A DNA stretch of 64,000 bases, from NCBI RefSeq assembly GCF_019752095.1, contig NZ_JAIEMO010000025.1, forward strand, positions 1 to 64,000. Reading direction: 5' to 3'. The stretch is from Nitrosomonas sp. Lineage in GTDB: Bacteria > Pseudomonadota > Gammaproteobacteria > Burkholderiales > Nitrosomonadaceae. Of the stretch, positions 8,930 to 18,525 are shown piece by piece; within the stretch, counting starts at the first letter, position 1; every line of letters begins with the position of its first letter. Made by a program: the position numbers and the translations under genes. Under the pieces are notes generated by a model that saw nothing but the letters and a program-made list of their open reading frames with translations, did no database searches and was not told the DNA's origin.

Positions 8930-9547
8930 ATGATTAAAACTCCAGGCTGTTTGTTTGTTATCAGCGCACCATCAGGAGCCGGAAAAACTAGTCTGGTTCG
9001 AGAATTGCTGCAATCGAGTTTGAATCTTAATCTGTCAATCTCACACACCACTCGACCACCCCGCAATGGAGAAATCGATTGCCGTGACTATCACTTTGTC
9101 ACTGAAGCGAAATTCAAACAAATGCTATTTAATGGTGAATTTGTGGAAAGCGCAGAAGTTTATGGCAATCTCTACGGTACCTCGCAACACTGGCTCAATG
9201 ACGCGATGTCATCCGGACAGGATATTTTGCTTGAAATTGACTGCCAGGGCGCAAAGCAAATAAAACAAATTTTCCCTCATTCTACCGCTATTTTTGTTCT
9301 TCCGCCTTCAGCCGAAGCGCTGGCAACCCGGCTAAAAACTCGCGCACAAGATGATCCTGAGGTCATCAAAAAGCGACTTAAAGCGGCTCGGGAAGAAATC
9401 AGCCATATTGCAGAGTTTGATTACATCATTGTTAACGGCAAACTGAACGAAGCGCTCAGCGACTTAATTTGCCTTGTTAAAGCTGAACGCTTGAGGACAG
9501 AACGGCAAATGATGAAGCACCACGCTTTAGTTGCGCAGCTATCATAA
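8930..9547 (+). CDS. gmk: Guanylate kinase
   Basis: Converts GMP plus ATP to GDP and ADP in nucleotide recycling. The P-loop SAPSGAGKTSL lies at about 10-20, and the GMP-binding signature SISHTTRPPRNGEIDCRDYHF and the lid region follow in standard order. Starting at the ATG at 8930 gives 205 residues, the usual family length. The open frame extends five codons to a TTG at 8915, which has no support. rpoZ and spoT follow, the classical gmk-rpoZ-spoT group that links guanine nucleotide supply with (p)ppGpp metabolism. Confidence 0.95.
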   Translation: MIKTPGCLFVISAPSGAGKTSLVRELLQSSLNLNLSISHTTRPPRNGEIDCRDYHFVTEAKFKQMLFNGEFVESAEVYGNLYGTSQHWLNDAMSSGQDILLEIDCQGAKQIKQIFPHSTAIFVLPPSAEALATRLKTRAQDDPEVIKKRLKAAREEISHIAEFDYIIVNGKLNEALSDLICLVKAERLRTERQMMKHHALVAQLS

Positions 9548-9629
9548 TTGGTGTTGATTAATAAACGCCATCATTTCATGTTTTTTCCTGTAAAATTCGT
9601 ACATTATTATCATTCCTGAGGCAAATGAA

Positions 9630-9836
9630 ATGGCACGAATTACTGTTGATGATTGTTTGAAAAGGATATCCAACCGATTTGATATGACGCTAGTTGCAAC
9701 GACGCGTGCAAGACAACTGGCAATTGGTTCTGCACCTTTGGTTGAAGCTGGGCGTAATAAGCCTACGGTTGTAGCTTTGCGTGAAGTAGCCCAAGGCAAG
9801 GTGGGTTTGGACATTCTCAATCCCAGAAATATGTAA
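9630..9836 (+). CDS. rpoZ: RNA polymerase omega subunit
   Basis: A 68-residue omega subunit that helps assemble the beta-prime subunit and forms part of a (p)ppGpp-binding site of RNA polymerase in proteobacteria. The N-terminus [20 protein letters not shown] and the stretch [11 protein letters not shown] are diagnostic. ATG at 9630 follows TGAGGCAAATGAA. It sits 82 bases after gmk and 186 bases before spoT, the usual order. The length is typical for betaproteobacteria. Confidence 0.96.
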   Translation: MARITVDDCLKRISNRFDMTLVATTRARQLAIGSAPLVEAGRNKPTVVALREVAQGKVGLDILNPRNM

Positions 9837-10022
9837 AATGACTTTAAAATTACAAAACACGTAAACCCCGGTAGTTTATAAAATCTAGTTACACGTCGAT
9901 TGTGTTGGATATCCTGACACATCGTCGCAACAAATTTTAAAATATTAATTCTGATTTAAGCTTAAACTTGAGAACTTAAATATTCAGTAATTTAATGACG
10001 CATACTAAATTAATTAAACTCA

Positions 10023-12128
10023 ATGGCAGAAGCAGATTTTTTATTTTCAGAGACATCGCAATATCTTAAACCTGAAGATATTATTCAGCTCAGAAATGCT
10101 TATTCATTTGGTTTAGGAGCGCATTCAGGGCAATTCCGCAAGTCTGGGGAGCCCTATATCTCTCACCCTGTAGCGGTAGCAAGAATTCTAAGCAAGCTGC
10201 ATCTTGATGCTCCTACCCTGACGGCAGCCCTATTGCATGATGTGGTCGAAGATACAGATATCTCTAAAGCTGAAATTAGTGAAAGATTCGGTGAGCCCGT
10301 CGCGGAATTAGTGGATGGTGTTTCTAAGCTTGCAAAAATTGAATTCCAGACACAAGAAGAAGCGCAAGCTGAAAATTTTCGCAAGATGTTACTGGCAATG
10401 GCCCGTGATGTGCGTGTCATTCTAATAAAATTGGCAGATCGCTTGCATAATATGCAAACATTATCCGTCATGATCCCGGCCAAACAACGCAGCATCGCGC
10501 GCGAAACTCTGGAAATTTATGCCCCCATTGCCCACCGGCTGGGACTTAACAATATCTACCAAGAACTTCAAGAATTGGGCTTTCGCTATTCTTATCCCTT
10601 GCGCCATAAAGTACTGGTGAAAGCGACTAGGGCCGCGCGCGGCAATCGGCGTGAAGTGGTTGGAAAAATACTCGAAACCATTACGTCAAAGCTCAAAGAA
10701 GCGCATTTGGATGCGGAAGTGACCGGGCGTGAAAAACATCTTTACAGTATTTATAACAAGATGCTGGAGAAACATTTGTCTTTCTCTGAAGTACTTGATA
10801 TTTACGGTTTTCGCGTGATCGTCAAAGATATACCCTCATGCTATGTTGCACTAGGAATGTTGCATGGTCTATACAAACCAATCCCGGGAAAATTTAAGGA
10901 TTACATCGCGATTCCAAAAAATAATGACTATCAATCCTTGCATAGCACATTATTGGGCCCCTTTGGCATACCGATCGAAATTCAAATCCGTACTGCTGAA
11001 ATGCACCGAATTGCTGAAAATGGCGTAGCTTCCCACTGGCTCTATAAAAATTTAGATGGAAATTTTGATGAACTGCATTTAAAAACTAGTCAATGGCTGC
11101 ATAGCTTAATGGAAACACTCAGCAGCTCAACGGATTCATCAGAATTTCTGGAACATCTTAAAATCGATTTATTCCCAAGCGATGTTTTTGTTTTCACCCC
11201 ACAAGGTAAAATATTAACGCTACCCAGGGGATCAACCGCCGTTGATTTTGCCTATGCAGTGCATTCCGATGTCGGCAATTGCTGTGTAGCTGCCAAAATT
11301 AATGGTGAAAATGCGCCATTACGCACAAAATTGAAAAGTGGAGACCGTATAGAAATCGTTACCGCGCCATATGCCAAGCCCAATCCATCCTGGCTTGGTT
11401 ATATTGCAACCGCAAGAGCGCGCTCACATATCCGCTATTTTCTCAAGACGATTCAATATGAGGAATCCGTTAAGTTAGGTGAGCGCTTGTTAAATCAGGC
11501 GCTTATATCGTTTAATATCAATCCAGACTCTATTACCGCGACTCAGTGGAATAAGTTAGCGCGCGATAGCGGCGTCAAATCCAAGCAAGAATTATTTACT
11601 GAAATGGCTTTAGGCAAACAGCTTGCAGCCGTGGTAGCGAGGCGATTAATAGCCCCGTCAGAATCCATTTCCAAGGAACAGACTGCAACCCCCATTACCA
11701 TACTGGGAACAGAAGGTTCAGCGGTGCAATTTGCCAAATGCTGCCGCCCGATACCAGACGACGCCATCGTCGGCATTATCAAAAAAGATTCTGGATTAAT
11801 TGTTCATGTACTGAATTGTAATAACATTTCACACAACCCCAAGAATCAGGAAAACTACCTCAATGTGACCTGGGGAAAAGACATCACGCGAACTTTTGAA
11901 GCGGCTATTGAGATAATCACAGACAATAAACAAGGCGTTTTAGCGCGAGTTGCAGCTGAAATTGCCAAGGCCGATTCAAATATTGATGATATTGCCATGG
12001 AAAACGAAAATGAGCGCATGCACATGCGCTTCGTCCTGCAAGTTAACAACCGGCTCCATCTCTCACAAGTCATTCGCGGCCTCAGGCATTTACGTGAAAT
12101 TACCACCATTCGCCGCATAGAAGATTAG
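10023..12128 (+). CDS. spoT: Bifunctional (p)ppGpp synthetase/hydrolase SpoT/Rel
   Basis: A 701-residue long RSH enzyme controlling the stringent-response alarmone. In order it has an HD hydrolase domain (about 45-145) with an intact HDVVEDT motif, a synthetase domain (about 235-345: DIYGFRVIV, PIPGKFKDYIAIPKNNDYQS), a TGS domain (about 385-445: DVFVFTPQGKILTLPRGSTAVDFAY), a zinc-finger/helical region with AKCCRPIP, and a C-terminal ACT domain (about 625-701). Both catalytic sites look complete, so a bifunctional SpoT-type enzyme is expected rather than a synthesis-only RelA. ATG at 10023; the Shine-Dalgarno is weak. It converges with hsdR, 87 bases away. Confidence 0.95.
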   Translation: MAEADFLFSETSQYLKPEDIIQLRNAYSFGLGAHSGQFRKSGEPYISHPVAVARILSKLHLDAPTLTAALLHDVVEDTDISKAEISERFGEPVAELVDGVSKLAKIEFQTQEEAQAENFRKMLLAMARDVRVILIKLADRLHNMQTLSVMIPAKQRSIARETLEIYAPIAHRLGLNNIYQELQELGFRYSYPLRHKVLVKATRAARGNRREVVGKILETITSKLKEAHLDAEVTGREKHLYSIYNKMLEKHLSFSEVLDIYGFRVIVKDIPSCYVALGMLHGLYKPIPGKFKDYIAIPKNNDYQSLHSTLLGPFGIPIEIQIRTAEMHRIAENGVASHWLYKNLDGNFDELHLKTSQWLHSLMETLSSSTDSSEFLEHLKIDLFPSDVFVFTPQGKILTLPRGSTAVDFAYAVHSDVGNCCVAAKINGENAPLRTKLKSGDRIEIVTAPYAKPNPSWLGYIATARARSHIRYFLKTIQYEESVKLGERLLNQALISFNINPDSITATQWNKLARDSGVKSKQELFTEMALGKQLAAVVARRLIAPSESISKEQTATPITILGTEGSAVQFAKCCRPIPDDAIVGIIKKDSGLIVHVLNCNNISHNPKNQENYLNVTWGKDITRTFEAAIEIITDNKQGVLARVAAEIAKADSNIDDIAMENENERMHMRFVLQVNNRLHLSQVIRGLRHLREITTIRRIED

Positions 12129-12215
12129 AACCGTCACTGATGACAGCCGCCAAAATAGCGGATGATTCAGGAATGGACTAGTCAGAAACGCATAATACTG
12201 ACAAGCATTACCCAT

Positions 12216-15200
12216 TTATTTTCGCGCAGCAACCATTCCCGCGTTCTGATTTACGTCATGAATACGCTCGACAATCTGTCGGCTCAGTTCATCGCCAAAA
12301 ACACCGACCACGCCCAGCTCATGATAATGATTAAACGGCGTTTCAAAAATCGCGCGAGGCTCCATCACGCCGTTTTTCACCAGATATTCGACGATCTCGT
12401 TCAAGAAAGCCATTTGATCCGCATTCAAAGCGGGCGATCGGGCTAAAAACTCGGCAAATACCGCCTTGGCGGCACTGCGATCCAGACCGATAACCGAGCG
12501 CACCAGTTTTCCCAGCGGCTCCTGACCATAAATTTTCGCATACTCGTCTTTGGGGATCGGGCCACTTTCGGCGAACAGAATGGTTTCCAGCGCCAAAATG
12601 TCGGTCGGTGCGATCGGTTCATTATTTCTCAAGCGCCGGATCGTGACATGATCCTGATGCTCGCGGATAAAGCGCTGCACCCGCTCGCGATAATTCTGCA
12701 GATTCGGATCGCGCTTGACCACCTGATATTCGGTCGCTTCTTCCTGAATCAGCGTATCGGTAAAATGCGTGTACACATCCGCCTGCTCCTGCAGGCTGAT
12801 AAACCGCGTCAATCCACGCAACCGCACCCGCACGTCTTCCAGCATCGGCAACGTGACATCCTGCCACCAGGCATCGGTTTGCAGCTCCAGAATGAGCGTC
12901 ATCTGCGCCGCCACGCTGGGAATCGCCGCCTTATCTTCCAGTTCCCTGGCGATTTGTCGCACTGTGCGTTGATAGTTCTGCTGTGCCGGATTATTCTGCC
13001 ACAGCGCTAACTGCAGATTCAAGAGCAACAGATCAAAACGGCGCACGCTTTCATCGTCGCTATCCACCGCGGGCAATCCGCTGATTTTTTTCGCCAGCAC
13101 GTTCACATCGCGCTCATCCAGCGTTTGCCAGGCTTGCTGCCGGGCGTATTGCTCCACTGCCCTGCGCTGCTTGCGGATGATAAAATTATCCAAATCCAAC
13201 GCCGCCACCACGCCGTGCAATTGATCCTTCAACTGCACCGCAAAATTTCTCACCGCCGCATCTTCCACACGTCCGTTTTGCAACGCGACCGCCAATTCCA
13301 GCCGCCGTTTGAAAACCTTCTGCTTCACCGAATCCTGCGTCGCGGCATCATAACCCGCAGGATTAACGTCAAAAAACTCCAGGTTCTGGCAGTAATCGAA
13401 AATGATGAATTCTTTTTTGTGCTCGCCGGGTGCGAATAAATCCTCGCACAGCCGCGTGCCCCGCCCCAACATCTGCCAGAACTTGACGCGCGAGCGCACC
13501 AGCTTGAAAAACACCAGATTGACGATTTCCGGCACATCGACACCGGTATCCAGCATATCGACCGACACCGCAATCTGTGGAAATTTGTCCTTAATCTTGA
13601 ATTGGTCGATCAGACTTTGCGCGTATTTCACCGAAAAATCGATTTTCTGGCAAAACTGGCCAGCAAAGTGCGGATAATTCCTGTCGAACTGCGCGACGAT
13701 AAAATCCGCGTGCTTGCTGTTCTTGGCGAAAATGATGGTTTTGCCAAGCGTATCGCCGCCTTGCACCTTGATGCCGTTTTCCATCAAGTGCATCAGCACC
13801 TTATTCACAGTATCCACATTGAACAACCACTGATTCAGCGCCGGTGGGTCGATCGCCTCCTTCAGCTCGCCGCTTTCCTCGTCGTAGAAACGTTCCTGCT
13901 GCTCGTATTCCTCCTGCTCCTGCGGCGACAAATCATGGTACTTGATGCCCTCGCGCTGAAATTTGAGCGGCACCGAAATCGCGCGCGGCGGTACCAGATA
14001 GCCATCCGCCACCGCCTGCTCCAGTTCGTAGGCAAAGGTCGGCTGGTGATCGTCGAGTTCAAACAACCGGTAGGTATTGCGATCCACCTCGCCGCGCGGC
14101 GTGGCGGTCAATCCCAGCAGCAGCGCGTCGAAATAATCGAAAATCGCGCCGTACTTCTGGTACACCGAGCGATGCGCTTCATCGATGATCACCAGATCAA
14201 AATGCGCCACGCTGAAAGTCTCCGTAATATCGCGCCGCGTGCCGTCGATGCAGTTCAACAGGGTCGGATAGGTGGAAAACACCACGCGCGCGTCGCCTTG
14301 CGTCGGTTCCAGCAGGCTCGTCACCGTCACGTGCGGCAAATACCGCTTGAATTCGCGTTTCGCCTGCCCCACCAGCGTGATGCGGTCGGCCAGAAACAAC
14401 ACCCGCCGCACCCAGCCGGCGCGCAACAGTATGTCGACCAGGGCAATCGACAAGCGCGTTTTGCCGGTGCCGGTGGCCATCACCAGCAGACTTTTGCGCT
14501 TGCGCTCGCGGCCAAAATGTTCCAGCACGCGGGTCGCGGCCTCGATCTGGTAAGGACGCCCGATGATCTCCGGTTTCGCTTGCAGCCCATGCAATGCCTC
14601 GCGCGTGGTGCGCTGATGCAGGCGCCATTGCAACTCGTCACGGGTGGCGAAGCCCTGCACTTCGCGCGGCGGGTAACAATGATCGTCCCACAACCACGTG
14701 GTGTAACCATTGGAATAATAAATCAGCGGGCGCTGGCCGAACTGCCGTTCCAGACCATCGGCATACAGAGCCGCCTGCTGCTTGCCTGCGAGCGGATTGC
14801 CACGGGTCTTTTTGGCTTCGATCAGCGCCACCGGCTTAGCGTCGCTGCCCCACAACACGTAATCCACATACCCATTGCCCGTGTGCTCGCCGCTGGCCGT
14901 CGGCATGCACTGCCGCACCTCGTATTCGGCCACATGCGCTCCCTTCGGGTCCCAGCCAGCCTCGCGCAGCATCACGTCGATGATCAGCTCGCGCGTCTGC
15001 GCCTCGGTATATTCGCCACTGCCGATGGTTTTCTGGTTGGCTTGCTTGAGTTGCTGCAGCGCAGCCAATTGCGCCTTTAGTTCTGCCAGTTCTGTTTCGG
15101 TGTGCGTGAGTTTTTCGTGCGCGGCGGCAGCCGTTGCATCCTTGGCAGCCAGTTGATCCTGCAACTGCTCCAGTTGCCGCACCGTCAATGGCGGGGTTTG

Positions 15201-15662
15201 CGGCTCAGTGCGAGATGTCGGTTGCGGCAGCCAATCCACCTGAAACGGCTGCGGCGCAGCATTCTGCCGCGTATACACGCGCGACAGCCAGCCGAGGAAG
15301 GTGTGCAGCGCCTGCGCGGCTTTCAGGCTTTCTTCTGCGGAAATATACTGATCGCCATGCGCGGCGACATTGCCCAGCCGGTGAATGAACTTGATGTCGT
15401 GAAACAAACCCTGTTTGATATTCTCGGCAAACGTCGGCTCATGAATCATCGCCGCCAGACTTTTTTCATATGGATGTTTCAAAGCGGTATCGTTGGCGAA
15501 CAACCAGCGCAGCGACAACTCCAATGTTCGGCGAGCATAAATCGCCGCCGCGCGCGGATCGCGCAAGGCGTAGCTTTCGACTTGCTGCGCGTCGGCGTGT
15601 AGAAAAACCCAGTGTTTGGTAAGGAAACTGAAGTTGCTCAATTTTTCGTTGTTTCCCGCCAT
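12216..15662 (-). CDS. hsdR: Type I restriction enzyme, R subunit
   Basis: The 1148-residue motor and nuclease subunit of a type I restriction system. It has an N-terminal DUF4145-like helical domain (about 1-140), a coiled coil (about 155-210), a PD-(D/E)XK nuclease domain (VDYVLWG, then ALIEAKKT, then QAALYADGLE as the QxxxY motif), a superfamily II helicase with MATGTGKT (Walker A) and IIDEAHRS (DEAH box), and a C-terminal region resembling the EcoEI HsdR C-domain. It translocates DNA and cuts at a distance when the HsdS target is unmethylated. It begins 15 bases after the hsdS stop, so M-S-R form one transcription unit. Its DNA is clearly GC-richer than flanking housekeeping genes and hsdS, a sign of transfer. 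All motifs are intact. Confidence 0.92.
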   Translation of the reverse strand: MAGNNEKLSNFSFLTKHWVFLHADAQQVESYALRDPRAAAIYARRTLELSLRWLFANDTALKHPYEKSLAAMIHEPTFAENIKQGLFHDIKFIHRLGNVAAHGDQYISAEESLKAAQALHTFLGWLSRVYTRQNAAPQPFQVDWLPQPTSRTEPQTPPLTVRQLEQLQDQLAAKDATAAAAHEKLTHTETELAELKAQLAALQQLKQANQKTIGSGEYTEAQTRELIIDVMLREAGWDPKGAHVAEYEVRQCMPTASGEHTGNGYVDYVLWGSDAKPVALIEAKKTRGNPLAGKQQAALYADGLERQFGQRPLIYYSNGYTTWLWDDHCYPPREVQGFATRDELQWRLHQRTTREALHGLQAKPEIIGRPYQIEAATRVLEHFGRERKRKSLLVMATGTGKTRLSIALVDILLRAGWVRRVLFLADRITLVGQAKREFKRYLPHVTVTSLLEPTQGDARVVFSTYPTLLNCIDGTRRDITETFSVAHFDLVIIDEAHRSVYQKYGAIFDYFDALLLGLTATPRGEVDRNTYRLFELDDHQPTFAYELEQAVADGYLVPPRAISVPLKFQREGIKYHDLSPQEQEEYEQQERFYDEESGELKEAIDPPALNQWLFNVDTVNKVLMHLMENGIKVQGGDTLGKTIIFAKNSKHADFIVAQFDRNYPHFAGQFCQKIDFSVKYAQSLIDQFKIKDKFPQIAVSVDMLDTGVDVPEIVNLVFFKLVRSRVKFWQMLGRGTRLCEDLFAPGEHKKEFIIFDYCQNLEFFDVNPAGYDAATQDSVKQKVFKRRLELAVALQNGRVEDAAVRNFAVQLKDQLHGVVAALDLDNFIIRKQRRAVEQYARQQAWQTLDERDVNVLAKKISGLPAVDSDDESVRRFDLLLLNLQLALWQNNPAQQNYQRTVRQIARELEDKAAIPSVAAQMTLILELQTDAWWQDVTLPMLEDVRVRLRGLTRFISLQEQADVYTHFTDTLIQEEATEYQVVKRDPNLQNYRERVQRFIREHQDHVTIRRLRNNEPIAPTDILALETILFAESGPIPKDEYAKIYGQEPLGKLVRSVIGLDRSAAKAVFAEFLARSPALNADQMAFLNEIVEYLVKNGVMEPRAIFETPFNHYHELGVVGVFGDELSRQIVERIHDVNQNAGMVAARK

Positions 15663-15677
15663 TCTTGGATTCCCGTT

Positions 15678-16853
15678 TTATGCAATTTTGAATTGTTGGG
15701 TTAATTCGCTACGAAAAACTTGCTGATTTAAAGCAGAAAACAAATGGCAAGAATCTTCAGTAAAAATATTTAATTTCTTATTATTCTTTATAAACCTAAT
15801 GAACATTTCCGAAAATTGCTTCTGTAATTCAATTGGAGGGACCATTATTTCGTATCGCGCAAATTCTTCACGATTGAGTTTTGGGATGTTCGCTCGTGAT
15901 GGTAGAGATTCCGTATATTTTACAAATGCTTCAGATATCAAAATAAACCATAAATATTCTTTTAAAAGAATTCGATCATCGGGTCTTACAGGATAAATAT
16001 CTGCGCTACAAATACCAACAAAATCTGGAAGCGCAACTTTCCTCAAATACGGACGAATCTTGGTATACAGGATATATCGACCATCGAAAAGAAACTTATT
16101 ACTTATCAAATTTTCCTCTATAGCTGATAAGCATTTCCGTATCTTCCCGGTATCTTTCTCTATTCTTTCAGCTCCAACATGTTTCAGATGTTTATATTCA
16201 TCTTTCTTTGGGTCGATCATCCTTGCATCTAAGTAGGTACATTCACCAAGTTTCAGAGTATTCCATCCCTTCGGATTCGTCACCGGATCACCAAACATGT
16301 CCAGAAAAACGGAGCGAAGAAGTTGGTCGGTGAGGGCTATGGCTTGCTGGCGTTTGCGGCGTATGGCATCGGCCTTGTCCAGTATCCCTGCGATGTGTTT
16401 TTGTTCTTCTAATGGCGGAAGAAAAATTCGAATATTTTTAACTTCACTTGTTTTTATTGATGGATAAGCATCATTAACGATCAATCCTGATGGTGGGTTC
16501 TTTTCAAACCATCTATGCAGATAGCCTGCATCAACTTGTTTTCCGGGAATAACTGCTGCCAAATGACTTACTAAGAAAGCATCTTGTTTAAGACAATACA
16601 CTCGCCCAATCTTTGCTGACATACCGCTTTTAGCAAAGATTACAGTATCTTTATTAAAAAGCTTTAGTCGAAATTCTTTTGCTTTTTCTTTATTAATTTT
16701 CTCAAAATTAGTTTCCTGCATTCCAGAAATTAATCCATTAAGACTACCTGCTCGAATAAAAGGTATGCCTTCTTCTGAAAACGCTTCTTGATCTTGTGGT
16801 GCACTTTGCCCAGTCGTGACTCTACAAACATCGCCTAATAGTACTTCTTTCAC
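15678..16853 (-). CDS. hsdS: Type I restriction-modification, specificity (S) subunit
   Basis: A 391-residue DNA-recognition subunit with two target-recognition domains (about 1-150 and 195-350), each followed by a conserved helical spacer. The central one contains DKADAIRRKRQQAIALTDQ (about 158-178), and the motif PPLEEQKHIAGI just before it is typical. A shorter C-terminal spacer follows PPIELQKQFSEMF. The TRDs define a bipartite asymmetric target that cannot be read from sequence by eye. The start overlaps the end of hsdM by four bases (translational coupling). The gene is AT-rich compared with hsdM and hsdR, as expected of a subunit whose TRDs are exchanged between lineages. Confidence 0.92.
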   Translation of the reverse strand: MKEVLLGDVCRVTTGQSAPQDQEAFSEEGIPFIRAGSLNGLISGMQETNFEKINKEKAKEFRLKLFNKDTVIFAKSGMSAKIGRVYCLKQDAFLVSHLAAVIPGKQVDAGYLHRWFEKNPPSGLIVNDAYPSIKTSEVKNIRIFLPPLEEQKHIAGILDKADAIRRKRQQAIALTDQLLRSVFLDMFGDPVTNPKGWNTLKLGECTYLDARMIDPKKDEYKHLKHVGAERIEKDTGKIRKCLSAIEENLISNKFLFDGRYILYTKIRPYLRKVALPDFVGICSADIYPVRPDDRILLKEYLWFILISEAFVKYTESLPSRANIPKLNREEFARYEIMVPPIELQKQFSEMFIRFIKNNKKLNIFTEDSCHLFSALNQQVFRSELTQQFKIA

Positions 16854-18379
16854 AACATTCCCCTCAACGCTCTCAAATCCGCCAAAATCTCCACTTCCAA
16901 CGCCTCCAGTTGATCCAGAATCACCTGCGGCGCGTCGTATTCCACAGCTTCATATTCAAGTTCCCGATAACGATTGATCGACAGGTCGTATTTGTTGGCG
17001 GCGATGTCGGCTTTGCTCACCACAAAAGCTTGTTGCTTTTTATCCTCAAAACCCTGTCGAGTTGTTTGCCATTGTTCATAACGGGCGATAATATCCGGGA
17101 TATTATTTCGGATGTGAAGTGCTGGATTCCCGCTTTCGCGGGAATGACGGGTGAGTTCCAGTTGTTGCTCCGGGGTCAATAGCGGTTCGCGTTTGTCGTC
17201 CAGGCTGTAGCCGTCGGCCTGCATGTCATAAAAGAATACCTTGTCGGTGCCGCCGGAGTCGGTGCGGGTGAAGATCAGGATCGCGGTGGAGACGCCAGCA
17301 TAGGGTTTGAATACGCCGGAGGGCATGGAAATGATGGCGTCGAGTTTTTGTTCTTCCACCAGTGTCCGGCGCAGTTGCTGGTGCGCGTTGCTGGAACCGA
17401 ACAGCACGCCGTCCGGGACGATGCAGGCGCAGCGCCCGCCGGGTTTGAGCTGTTTCAGGAACAGGCTGATGAACAGCAGTTCGGTTTTTTTGGTTTTACA
17501 AACTTGCAGCAGATCCTTGGCGGTGCCGTCAAAATCGAGCGAGCCCTTGAACGGCGGATTGGCGAGGATCAGCGTGTAGGCATTGCGTTGCAGCGCGTGG
17601 TCTTCGCTGAGACTGTCGCGGTTTTCGATCGAGGGGTTGTCGATGCCGTGCAAGGTCATGTTCATCGCGCCGATGCGCAGCATCGACGAATCAAAATCGG
17701 CGCCGTGGAACATGTGGTGATGAAAATGTTCCTTCAACGCGGCATCAAAGAACAGCGATTTGTGGTGCCGTTCCAGATATTCCGCCGCCGCGACCAGATA
17801 ACCGCAGGTGCCGCACGCCGGATCGCAAATGATATCCTTCGGCGTCGGTGTGGTCAGCTCGACCATCAGCTTGATGATATGGCGCGGCGTGCGAAACTGC
17901 CCGTTCTGCCCGGCGCTGGCGATCTTGGACAGCATGTATTCGTACAGATCGCCCTTGGTGTCGCGGTCGTGCATCGGAATGGCGTCGATCATGTTGGTGA
18001 CTTTATCCAGCAGCGCCGGGGTCGGGATGATGAACACCGCATCCTTCATGAAGCGGGTGTAAGCGCTCCCGGCGCGGCCATTGAGCGATTTGATGAACGG
18101 AAATACCTGATCGCGGAATACGGTGAATTTGCGCTCCGGGTCGAAATCCTTGAAGTACGACCAGCGCAGTTCGCTCTGCTGCGGTTCAAAAATGGGGTTG
18201 TCGAGGGTTTCGCCGAGCAGATTGGCCTGGCTTTCCTTCGCGGTGTGCAGTTCATCCAGCCGCTTGGCGAACAACAGATAGGTGATCTGCTCGATTACCG
18301 ACAGCGGATTGGACACGCCACCGGACCAGAACGTGTTCCAGATTTGATCGACTTGATTCTTGATGGCACCAGTGATCAT
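16850..18379 (-). CDS. hsdM: Type I restriction-modification, DNA adenine methyltransferase (M) subunit
   Basis: A 509-residue N6-adenine methyltransferase: an N-terminal HsdM helical domain (about 5-130), SAM-binding motif I DPACGTCGYLVAAA (about 187-200), and catalytic motif IV NPPF (about 270-273). With two HsdM and one HsdS it protects host sites. ATG at 18379. An unusual feature is an insert around residues 408-420 reading TRHSRESGNPAL, just before IPDIIARYEQW. It is the translation of a short palindromic genomic repeat (17126-17145) read in frame, so the methyltransferase tolerates a repeat inside a loop. The gene heads the hsdM-hsdS-hsdR unit. Confidence 0.94.
   Translation of the reverse strand: MITGAIKNQVDQIWNTFWSGGVSNPLSVIEQITYLLFAKRLDELHTAKESQANLLGETLDNPIFEPQQSELRWSYFKDFDPERKFTVFRDQVFPFIKSLNGRAGSAYTRFMKDAVFIIPTPALLDKVTNMIDAIPMHDRDTKGDLYEYMLSKIASAGQNGQFRTPRHIIKLMVELTTPTPKDIICDPACGTCGYLVAAAEYLERHHKSLFFDAALKEHFHHHMFHGADFDSSMLRIGAMNMTLHGIDNPSIENRDSLSEDHALQRNAYTLILANPPFKGSLDFDGTAKDLLQVCKTKKTELLFISLFLKQLKPGGRCACIVPDGVLFGSSNAHQQLRRTLVEEQKLDAIISMPSGVFKPYAGVSTAILIFTRTDSGGTDKVFFYDMQADGYSLDDKREPLLTPEQQLELTRHSRESGNPALHIRNNIPDIIARYEQWQTTRQGFEDKKQQAFVVSKADIAANKYDLSINRYRELEYEAVEYDAPQVILDQLEALEVEILADLRALRGML
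17126..17145. repeat. Palindromic repeat ATTCCC-N8-GGGAAT inside hsdM (dRS3-like)
   Basis: The 20 bases read ATTCCC, GCTTTCGC, GGGAAT, with the palindrome reinforced by GCG-TTT-CGC pairing. The form matches the dispersed repeat known as dRS3 in Neisseria and seen in many beta- and gammaproteobacteria. The flanks also fit the common longer repeat (GTCATTCCCGC on one side, GGAATCCAGC on the other). It lies in frame within hsdM and contributes the residues SRESGN. It is the only copy I found in this window. Confidence 0.8.
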
Positions 18380-18525
18380 AATAATTCAAAGCCTGCTTAT
18401 TCGTTTAAAAAAGCAGCAGCGTACACTAACAGGCGGTTAAAAATCTATCGGCATTGCCGCTGCGGTGTTAAAAACAGGATAAAAATTCTTATTTGTCAAG
18501 TACTTCCGAAATATTGACCTACTTT

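Noticed and set aside
13602-15080. Plus-strand open frame of 492 codons opposite hsdR
   Set aside because: It is the GC-driven antisense shadow of hsdR: composition is Arg/His/Gln-rich, it has no domain, and the minus strand carries a complete enzyme with all motifs.
18494-18499. TTGACA on the minus strand upstream of hsdM as a -35 box
   Set aside because: No acceptable -10 box at 16-18 bases downstream, so it is not listed as a promoter.
17348-18517. Plus-strand open frame of 389 codons opposite hsdM
   Set aside because: Antisense shadow of hsdM in GC-rich DNA; no ribosome-binding site and an unlikely amino-acid composition.
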